Shown: in pieces, positions 58,668 through 64,000 of the stretch
Position numbering within the stretch: the first letter of the stretch is position 1
How the letters are laid out: each line of letters starts with the position of its first letter
From: Ferrithrix thermotolerans DSM 19514
GTDB taxonomy: Bacteria > Actinomycetota > Acidimicrobiia > Acidimicrobiales > CAIXPF01
DNA: 64,000 nucleotides
Direction of reading: 5' to 3'
Assembly: GCA_945906305.1 (NCBI GenBank)
Contig: CAMDQT010000002.1
Span: forward strand, 62,001-126,000
The notes under the pieces: generated by a model
Seen by the model: the letters and a program-made list of their open reading frames with translations, nothing else
Told to the model about the DNA's origin: nothing
The model's database searches: none
Made by a program: the position numbers and the translations under genes

Positions 58668-60124
58668 CCGTTCCCGCTCCGGGTGCCGGCGGGCCTCGTC
58701 CAATGCCGCGGCGCGTCGCGACCGGGCGAAGTTGGGGTCAGCGGCTGGTCATCACGTCAGGGGCGTTGGTGGCTGGCCTGGCGATGGTGGGTGCGCTTGT
58801 TGTCGGGGTGGCCTGGTGGCGGATCGGTTCCTTTGAGCGGATCGACCTTGACCTGACTCCGAGGGCCGAGGAAGGGCCACTGAATTTCCTTCTGGTCGGT
58901 TCGGATAGTCGCGATCACATCGCCACCGAAGGTCCCGACGCCGAGGCGTTTCTCGACGCGGACGTGGGTGGCGAGCGAGCTGACACCGTGATCGTCTTAC
59001 GGATCGAACCCAAGACGAACGAAATCAAGCTGTTATCGATCCCGCGAGACCTATGGGTACCACTCAACGGCACCGGCCCCAAGGACCGGATCAACGCCGC
59101 CTTCGCGGAGGGCGGGGCGCAGGGCCTGATCAACACGGTGCGCGCCACGCTGGACATCGAAATCAACCACTACGTGGAGGTTGATTTCGTGGGATTCCGA
59201 AGCCTGGTCGACATCATCGGCGGGGTGCCGATGTACTTCGACCGGCCGATGTACGACGAGTACTCGGGCCTCGATGTTCCCGCAGCGGGCTGCGTGGTGC
59301 TCAAAGGGCAGCAGGCACTGGCCTTCGCCCGCGCCCGACACTTGGTGTATGTCAATCCTGATACCGGTCGGTACGAGGAAGACCTCACCGCTGATTTGGG
59401 TCGCATTACCCGCCAGCAAGTTTTCTTGCGTCAGACCCTGGCCAAGTTGACGTCGCTGGGTCTGAGCGATGTGAGCAAGCTCAGCCGCATGATCAGCGTG
59501 GCGGCGGACAACGTCACCTTCGATGATGCGCTGAGTAATGCCGATCTCATCGCCTACGGTCGGCACTTCGCCTCGGTCGGGCTTGATGCGCTGCAGACCT
59601 ACTCGTTGCCGACAGATTTGCATGACACCCCCGGCGGTGCCTCGGTGCTCCTGCTCAAAGTGGCCGAGGCCCAACCGGTGCTCGATGTGTTCCGCGGCCT
59701 GTCTCAAGCCACGCCCACCACGGCGGCGGCGAGGATGGCACCGGGCCAGATCGCCGTGTCAGTACTCAATGGCACCGGGGTGGATGGTCAAGCCTCCGAG
59801 GCGGCAGAGGGCTTGCGGGCGATCGGGTTCACGGTGGCCCAGGTGGGGAATTCACCCGTGCTCGGAGAGGTCCGCACGACGGTACGCTTCGCGGCCGATG
59901 CCCAAACCCAAGCGCAGGTGCTGGCCTCTTATCTCCCGGCCGGGGTCAATCTGGTTGAGGATCGAGCGGTGGGCACCGGCGTGGTGCTGGTCACCGGCGC
60001 CGATTTTGTCGGCATTGCGGTGCCGGAGAAGGACATTGCGGGCCACGACGGTGTCGAATCGGCTGGCATCGGGGTCGGGATGGCGCCACCGAGGATCCTC
60101 CCCGCCGGCGTGAGTTGTCACTGA
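58664..60124 (+). CDS. LCP (LytR-CpsA-Psr) family cell-wall ligase with LytR_C domain
   Basis: A membrane-anchored phosphotransferase that attaches polymers such as arabinogalactan or teichoic-acid-like glycans to peptidoglycan. About 486 residues: one N-terminal helix (LVITSGALVAGLAMVGALVVGVAWW), the LCP domain with NFLLVGSDSRD, ADTVIVLRIEP, SIPRDLWVPL, DRINAAFAEGG and FARARHLVY supplying the acidic and Arg residues, then a C-terminal LytR_C domain (about 370-450, ISVLNGTGVDGQASEAAEGL). The start is uncertain: GTG 58664 overlapping the upstream ORF stop, ATG 58703, or the track ATG 58619. Confidence 0.88.
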   Translation: MTVPAPGAGGPRPMPRRVATGRSWGQRLVITSGALVAGLAMVGALVVGVAWWRIGSFERIDLDLTPRAEEGPLNFLLVGSDSRDHIATEGPDAEAFLDADVGGERADTVIVLRIEPKTNEIKLLSIPRDLWVPLNGTGPKDRINAAFAEGGAQGLINTVRATLDIEINHYVEVDFVGFRSLVDIIGGVPMYFDRPMYDEYSGLDVPAAGCVVLKGQQALAFARARHLVYVNPDTGRYEEDLTADLGRITRQQVFLRQTLAKLTSLGLSDVSKLSRMISVAADNVTFDDALSNADLIAYGRHFASVGLDALQTYSLPTDLHDTPGGASVLLLKVAEAQPVLDVFRGLSQATPTTAAARMAPGQIAVSVLNGTGVDGQASEAAEGLRAIGFTVAQVGNSPVLGEVRTTVRFAADAQTQAQVLASYLPAGVNLVEDRAVGTGVVLVTGADFVGIAVPEKDIAGHDGVESAGIGVGMAPPRILPAGVSCH

Positions 60125-60136
60125 GCCGGCGCGGCC

Positions 60137-60154
60137 CGGCGCCACCCGGCGCCG
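60137..60154 (+). terminator. GC hairpin after the LCP gene
   Basis: CGGCGCC-ACCC-GGCGCCG is a perfect 7-bp stem with a 4-nt loop, 12 bp after the stop. No T tract follows. Confidence 0.4.
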
Positions 60155-60199
60155 CCGCGGTGCGGCAAGGCCAGACGGTGCGTTGTGCCAACGGCCCGT

Positions 60200-60205
60200 T
60201 AGCGT
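60200..60205 (+). promoter_or_regulatory. -10 element of leaderless FKBP lipoprotein mRNA
   Basis: TAGCGT ends 7 nt before the ATG at 60213. Confidence 0.45.
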
Positions 60206-60212
60206 GCTCGCC

Positions 60213-60776
60213 ATGAACGCCAACGCTGAATGGACTTCGCTCGACGCAAGGCGCTCGGCGCACCGAGGGCGCCTTACGCTGGCTGTGGGGCTCGTGCTGG
60301 CCCTGAGTTTGACCGCCTCAGGGTGTGCCGGTGACGATGGCGCTGAGGCGTCGGGCACCGCTGGGACCCCGACCACGGCGGTCGCGGCGTCTGCAACCAA
60401 GGAGAAGACCATGAGCAAGCCGACCGTATCCGTACCCGCTGGCCCCGTCGCGACGACCCTGGTCTCCCAGGACCTGGTGCTGGGCACGGGCGTCGAGGCC
60501 ACCAAAGGCAAGACCGTGACGGTGCAGTATGTCGGCGTCCACCTCGATGGGAGCCAGTTCGACGCGTCGTGGGATCGGGGCGAGGCCTTCTCCTTCCGGC
60601 TGGGAGGCGGTCAGGTCATCGCCGGATGGGACCAGGGCGTCGCCGGAATGAAGGTCGGTGGTCGGCGCCAGCTTGTGATCCCCGCAGATCTCGCCTACGG
60701 ACCCCGTGGATTCCCTCCGGTGATCCAGCCGAATGAGACCCTGGTGTTCGTCGTGGATCTACTGGACGTGAACTAG
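60213..60776 (+). CDS. FKBP-type peptidyl-prolyl isomerase (lipoprotein form)
   Basis: A 187-residue protein: a signal peptide (RLTLAVGLVLALSLTASGC) with the lipid-modified Cys near residue 38, a short Thr/Ala linker, and an FKBP domain (VTVQYVGVHLDGSQFDASWDRGEAFSFRLGGGQVIAGWDQGVAGMKVGGRRQLVIPADLAYG). The domain is complete and catalytically typical, and would speed folding of secreted proteins at the outer face of the membrane. An internal ATG (60411) with a strong ribosome site could also make a cytosolic version. The track start is 30 nt too early. Confidence 0.88.
   Translation: MNANAEWTSLDARRSAHRGRLTLAVGLVLALSLTASGCAGDDGAEASGTAGTPTTAVAASATKEKTMSKPTVSVPAGPVATTLVSQDLVLGTGVEATKGKTVTVQYVGVHLDGSQFDASWDRGEAFSFRLGGGQVIAGWDQGVAGMKVGGRRQLVIPADLAYGPRGFPPVIQPNETLVFVVDLLDVN
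60399..60410 (+). promoter_or_regulatory. Internal ribosome site in the FKBP gene
   Basis: AAGGAG followed by 6 nt and an in-frame ATG (60411) lies between the lipoprotein linker and the FKBP domain. Translation from it would give a 121-residue FKBP without signal peptide, beginning MSKPTVSVP, the size of cytosolic bacterial FKBPs. Confidence 0.5.
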
Positions 60777-60942
60777 CCGGAGCAGAACGAGCCATCTGCC
60801 GGCGCGCTCGGCCGGGTTCGCACCAGCAATGGTGGGTGTCCCTCGCGGCGGAGCGTCGCGGCGCTGCGCTACCCTTTCGACCAGCGCGGCAGGGGAACTA
60901 GTCGTTGCGATGCATGGCCGTTCGTGCGAGGAGGAACCACCA

Positions 60943-61506
60943 ATGGGTGAGCAGGAAACGCCAGCGGTTTCAGCACTCGGGGTGAACCACCTCGTGCTGA
61001 ACGTACGTGACATTGAGGCGTCGCATCGCTTCTACACCGACGGGTTGGGCTTTGTGCAATGTGGCGAGCTCAACTCGCAGGCGCGGATGACGATGCGCTT
61101 TTATCAGGTGCGGCCAGGCTCTCATCACGATGTCGCCCTCGTGCAGATGGCCAATCCCGAAGCAGCCGGTCCGGCGGCTACTTGGCGTTTGGGTGGGGCG
61201 AAGTCAACCAACTCGATCAACCATTTCGCCGTGGCCTACAGCCAAGAGGGCTTCGTCAAGCAGTTGGCGTACATGCGGGCCAAGGGTGTGGAGTTCGCCG
61301 TCCGCGGCGAACATGGCATGACGCACTCGTGCTATGTCGTGGATCCTGACGGCAACGGCATCGAGATTCTCTACGAACTGCCGGGCGAGGTGTGGGAAAA
61401 GGATATCGACGGCGCGCTCAACTACTTCGTGCCCACCGCCACCACCGGTGAAGACTCTTTGGTCGACAACACCGACTGGAAGGTGTTCAGCGCGCCGAGC
61501 AACTGA
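60943..61506 (+). CDS. VOC-superfamily dioxygenase/glyoxalase-like protein
   Basis: A 187-residue two-module VOC (bleomycin-resistance/glyoxalase/extradiol dioxygenase) protein. Module 1 opens LGVNHLVLNVRDIEASHRFYTDGLGF (metal-binding His in VNH) and module 2 has HSCYVVDPDGNGIEILYELPGEVW (Glu in IEILYE) and INHFAVAYSQEGFVKQL. This pattern suits an extradiol-type or glyoxalase-like enzyme with unknown substrate. A gaggagg ribosome site precedes the ATG at 60943; the track's earlier start is unneeded. TACCCT about 75 nt upstream is a possible -10. Confidence 0.82.
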   Translation: MGEQETPAVSALGVNHLVLNVRDIEASHRFYTDGLGFVQCGELNSQARMTMRFYQVRPGSHHDVALVQMANPEAAGPAATWRLGGAKSTNSINHFAVAYSQEGFVKQLAYMRAKGVEFAVRGEHGMTHSCYVVDPDGNGIEILYELPGEVWEKDIDGALNYFVPTATTGEDSLVDNTDWKVFSAPSN

Positions 61507-61520
61507 CGCTCTGGCCATGT

Positions 61521-61536
61521 TGTGACTAGTGTCACA
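61521..61536. promoter_or_regulatory. Perfect palindromic operator TGTGA-N6-TCACA
   Basis: TGTGACTAGTGTCACA has 6-bp arms with a 4-bp centre and fits the CRP/FNR-family consensus TGTGA-N6-TCACA; it also resembles many TetR operators. Its centre supplies the TAGTGT hexamer (61527-61532) that stands 6 nt before the ATG at 61539, so a bound protein would block the promoter. Confidence 0.6.
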
Positions 61537-61538
61537 GT

Positions 61539-62087
61539 ATGGGTGATGTTGCCAAAAGCCGCCGACCCGAAGGACCGTCGTCGGGGAATGCTGTCGGCCA
61601 GGTGACCATCGTGTGCGTACCTGGTGCCGGTGGACCACGCTTGGCTGACGAATTGCGGCGAGTCGGATGCGCGGGGTCGACTGCTGTCGAGGTGATCATG
61701 GTGACGCCCCCGGAGGAATCCGCTCCGGTGTTCATCGGTGATCCCCTGAGCGGGGTCTTCTGGCCGCTGGGCACGGACGACGCGGCGAACGGCGCTTTCA
61801 ACCCGAATGCCGTGCGCCGTCGCGCCCGCCAACTGCAGTGGTTTCTCTGGGAGTTGGGAATCGATGCTCAAACCGAGGTCCGTCGCGGTGATCCTGCGGT
61901 GATCGTGGCGGGCGCCGCGCGACGGCCGGGGGTCGATGCGGTCGTGTTCGCCGCGCCGACGGGTTGGCGCTGGCGGGGGACCGTTCGAAGGGCTGGCCGC
62001 CAGGGCGGCCCGCGCGGGGCAACGATCTCCAGCGCGTTCGACCCGCGGATCGGGCCGTTGGGCCGGGTCTGCGCCGGCCTGCTCTGA
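61539..62087 (+). CDS. Hypothetical protein with universal-stress-like fold
   Basis: A 182-residue protein. QVTIVCVPGAGGPRLADELRRVG and IDAQTEVRRGDPAVIVAGAARRPGVDAVVFAAP suggest alternating strands and helices of a Rossmann or universal-stress-protein type, but the ATP-binding G-x2-G-x9-G(S/T) motif is not evident. The middle part (VFWPLGTDDAANGAFNPNAVRRRARQLQWFLWELG) is helical. Family not recognised with confidence. It is read from a leaderless-type start directly after a palindromic operator, so it is probably under tight control. Confidence 0.55.
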   Translation: MGDVAKSRRPEGPSSGNAVGQVTIVCVPGAGGPRLADELRRVGCAGSTAVEVIMVTPPEESAPVFIGDPLSGVFWPLGTDDAANGAFNPNAVRRRARQLQWFLWELGIDAQTEVRRGDPAVIVAGAARRPGVDAVVFAAPTGWRWRGTVRRAGRQGGPRGATISSAFDPRIGPLGRVCAGLL

Positions 62088-62120
62088 GGCCGGTCCTCGG
62101 TTCGCCTCGGGGGTAGCGGT

Positions 62121-62134
62121 GGGACCATCGTCCC
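62121..62134 (+). terminator. Small hairpin between convergent genes
   Basis: GGGAC-CATC-GTCCC is a 5-bp stem in the 111-bp gap between the USP-like gene and the molybdopterin gene. It is followed by gtatagt, not a T tract. Confidence 0.3.
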
Positions 62135-62198
62135 GTATAGTCGTGGTGTATCGGCACCGATTGCGAACCGTGTTCGCTCGTGATACCGAACCGCTAAG

Positions 62199-63812
62199 TC
62201 AGGCCTCGACCTTGACCTTTATGGTGTGGTAGCCCGTTGCACCGTCGGGCGCCGGGGGCGCGTTGAGCCCAGTCTGAGCCTTGCCGGTCCCGTCGGTGGC
62301 TCGGCAGCGCAGAAGATGAGTGCCCGGTGTGGCCGGCCAGCTGAACCACCATTGCCGCCAGGCGGCGTCGCCCAAGCTCGGTCCGAGCTCAGCCTGCTGC
62401 CACGGTCCTTCCCCGAGTTGGACCTCGACCTTGATGATGCCGGTGATCGGTGCCCACGCGACGCCGGCGATGGCCGTTGGCCGTCGCGGTAAGGTCGAGC
62501 CCGAGATGGGGGTGTCGATTCGGGATTGGGTCTTGATTGGTGCTCGCACCGACCAACCCCGCGGTATCCAGAAGCCCTGGGCTTGGTCGAACCGGGTCAG
62601 CTCCAGCCGCGACAGCCACTTTGTTGCCGACACATAGCCGTAAAGTCCGGGCACGATCAATCGTGCCGGATACCCATGCGCAACAGGCAGGACTTCACCG
62701 TTCATGGTCAACGCCACGATGGCGTCGCGGCCGTCCATCGCCGCCTCGACCGGAAATCCGGCGGTAAACCCATCCACGGAGTGGGTCATGATCTGATCTG
62801 CGGTCTTGCGGACGCCGCACTCGGCGAGCAAGTCATCCAAGCGCACCCCAACCCAACGGGCGTTACCGACCAGTTCCCCCCCAACCTCGTTGGACACACA
62901 GCTAAGCGTGATGTCGTACTCGAAGAGTTCCCGGTCCCAGAGTTGGTCGTAGGTGAAGCGCTGCGGACGATCGACCATGCCATCGAGGGTGAGGGCCCAT
63001 TCCTCAACGGTCACCGCTGGCATGAGCAGGGATGTATCGATCCGGTAGAAATCGCGGTTGGGTACGATCAGCGGGCTGAGGCCACTGAGAGTTGTGGCCG
63101 GGTCGGCGGGTGGTGGTGGTAACGGTTTGAGCGGTCGGCGCAGGCGAATTCCGGCCCGCTCGACGTCAGCCGCGAATCGGCCCCGCAGGGCCCAGCCGCC
63201 GGCGAACGCCACTGCGGCCGTGAGAGCCGCGGCCCCTGCGCCGGTGAGCAAGCGACGCCTCCCGACCACCAGTCCGATGCTGGCGGACCGCGGCGTCCCT
63301 CGGCGACACAACAGCGTCAAGGATGCTCCGGCGGCGAGGGTGGACAGCAGCGACGGGAGCCAGCCGATGCTGCTGGAGGCACGACCGAAGCTGGCGGCGG
63401 CCATACCGAGCAGCCCGAACGCCCCAACGACCGCCAGCCCGACGGTCAGACTGTGCCGTATGGCCACCATACCTGTAAGGACGGATACCAGGGCGAGTAA
63501 GAGCACCGTTCCGACGATCAACGCAGTTTTGTCATTGGTTCCGAACGTGGCGATGGCGAAATCCTTCAGCCAGGCCGGAGTGGCATCGACAACCCGGTCG
63601 CCAACGCTGAGCACCGGGGGCCTGAGGCTGCGCGCCAGGCCCGTGCTTAGAGCGCCGACGCCGAGCCCGACAGCCATGCACCCCAGGCCAGCTACGGCCC
63701 CCCACCAGCGCGGCGCCACCGATGGCGCTAGCACGGGATTGAGCGAATGTTGCGGGCCGTCCTTGGTGGCCAACTCCGCCGCGCCCGGTGGCTGCTCGTC
63801 TGGTTCGTTCAT
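62199..63812 (-). CDS. Membrane-anchored molybdopterin-dependent oxidoreductase
   Basis: A 537-residue protein in two parts. The N-terminal 215 residues hold several membrane helices (VAGLGCMAVGLGVGALSTGL; TALIVGTVLLLALVSVLTGMVAI; LTVGLAVVGAFGLLGMAA; LLTGAGAAALTAAVAFAGGWAL). The C-terminal part is a sulfite-oxidase/nitrate-reductase-type molybdopterin domain: the Mo-ligating Cys is in ITLSCVSNEVGGELVGNARWVGVRL, with GMVDRPQRFTYDQL and YGYVSATKWLSRLELT, then an Ig-like dimerisation domain (ITGIIKVEVQLGEGPWQQAEL). Substrate and electron acceptor are unknown. A good aaggggg site precedes the ATG. Confidence 0.87.
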   Translation of the reverse strand: MNEPDEQPPGAAELATKDGPQHSLNPVLAPSVAPRWWGAVAGLGCMAVGLGVGALSTGLARSLRPPVLSVGDRVVDATPAWLKDFAIATFGTNDKTALIVGTVLLLALVSVLTGMVAIRHSLTVGLAVVGAFGLLGMAAASFGRASSSIGWLPSLLSTLAAGASLTLLCRRGTPRSASIGLVVGRRRLLTGAGAAALTAAVAFAGGWALRGRFAADVERAGIRLRRPLKPLPPPPADPATTLSGLSPLIVPNRDFYRIDTSLLMPAVTVEEWALTLDGMVDRPQRFTYDQLWDRELFEYDITLSCVSNEVGGELVGNARWVGVRLDDLLAECGVRKTADQIMTHSVDGFTAGFPVEAAMDGRDAIVALTMNGEVLPVAHGYPARLIVPGLYGYVSATKWLSRLELTRFDQAQGFWIPRGWSVRAPIKTQSRIDTPISGSTLPRRPTAIAGVAWAPITGIIKVEVQLGEGPWQQAELGPSLGDAAWRQWWFSWPATPGTHLLRCRATDGTGKAQTGLNAPPAPDGATGYHTIKVKVEA

Positions 63813-63869
63813 GTTGCCCCCTTGGTGACGCTAACCGTGGGTCGTGCTGAGCGGCCGATTTCGGCCGGG

Positions 63870-64000
63870 TCAAGGCTCGCTTCGCTCCTCGCTCGTTCCG
63901 GCGGGGTCGGCGGTCGTGGCCAGCCAACTCGGCAGCCGAATGGGCCGACCGGAGCGGTTCAGCGCGCCGTGCACGGTCCCGCCAGTAGCCCGGACCTCGC
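63870..64000 (-). CDS. C-terminal end of a possible acyl-CoA thioesterase (truncated by window edge)
   Basis: The last 43 residues of an ORF that continues beyond the right edge (TGGTVHGALNRSGRPIRLPSWLATT...SEEP-like tail). The run GRPIRLPSWL resembles the C-terminal end of 4HBT-type thioesterases (G-x-PxRLPxWL), but this is too short to identify securely. The frame lies upstream of the molybdopterin gene on the same strand. A CGGCCG-N4-CGGCCG inverted repeat at 63852-63867 follows its stop. Confidence 0.35.
   Translation of the reverse strand, partial: EVRATGGTVHGALNRSGRPIRLPSWLATTADPAGTSEERSEP

Noticed and set aside
1-64000. tRNA, rRNA or riboswitch elements
   Set aside because: No cloverleaf-like T-loop sequences or recognised riboswitch motifs were seen in any intergenic region; most gaps are under 160 bp.

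Overview
The window is a GC-rich, tightly packed, single-organism chromosomal segment with no RNA genes, insertion sequences, prophage or CRISPR array that I can see. The gene content points to an actinobacterium: a WhiB1-type iron-sulfur regulator, a PdtaS-type histidine kinase, DUF3107, a SCO1664/DUF3090/MSMEG_4193 cassette, a class E sortase, F420-type (LLM) oxidoreductases and many acyl-CoA enzymes. The complete System I cytochrome c maturation operon (ccmABCDEFGHI) is unusual for most actinobacteria and fits the class Acidimicrobiia best. That placement is an inference from gene content.

Layout. 1-6.4 kb: the start of a citrate synthase running off the left edge, an LLM oxidoreductase, a serine beta-lactamase-like hydrolase, an ABC-F ATPase and a RecQ-type helicase. 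6.4-18.6 kb: a catabolic region of acyl-CoA dehydrogenases, hydrolases, SDR, quinone oxidoreductase, enoyl-CoA hydratase, hotdog proteins and a second LLM oxidoreductase. 18.6-32.5 kb: Kup potassium transporter, a MaoC/CitE-like/MFS/alpha-methylacyl-CoA racemase cluster, a TauD/cupin/MFS cluster, a tandem-domain CoA-transferase, IlvE, another acyl-CoA dehydrogenase and OsmC. 32.5-35.7 kb: uridine kinase, a small membrane protein, a free-standing biotin carrier, and a sortase overlapping a lipoprotein gene. 35.8-42.5 kb: the ccm operon, with nearly every gene overlapping the next. 42.5-46.9 kb: a SufR-like regulator divergent from Mrp, DUF3107, the histidine kinase and WhiB. 47.1-49.9 kb: a diacylglycerol-kinase-like lipid kinase and etfBA. 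50-53 kb: the conserved actinobacterial cassette of unknown function. 53-64 kb: uracil-DNA glycosylase, an FrhB-like iron-sulfur protein, an AhpD-like protein, an enoyl-CoA hydratase homologue, an esterase, an LCP cell-wall ligase, an FKBP lipoprotein, a VOC protein, a USP-like protein, a membrane-anchored molybdopterin oxidoreductase and the tail of a possible thioesterase.

How the genes fit together. EtfBA is the natural electron acceptor for the acyl-CoA dehydrogenases. The ccm operon supplies heme attachment for respiratory c-type cytochromes. The SufR-like/Mrp pair and WhiB link the area to iron-sulfur homeostasis. The two LLM proteins, the FrhB-like protein and possibly the nitroreductase suggest F420 chemistry.

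The strongest pattern not explained by gene content is regulatory. At least fourteen genes have a TAnnnT hexamer ending exactly 6 or 7 nt before the start codon, the signature of leaderless transcription. One of these hexamers lies inside a perfect TGTGA-N6-TCACA palindrome. Other notable points are a predicted dual-start FKBP (lipoprotein plus cytosolic form), a 32-bp tandem triplication that contains the uridine kinase start, a 19-bp tandem duplication in a divergent promoter, and a tiny ccmD missed by simple ORF listing. I did not find an obviously new defence or mobile system.
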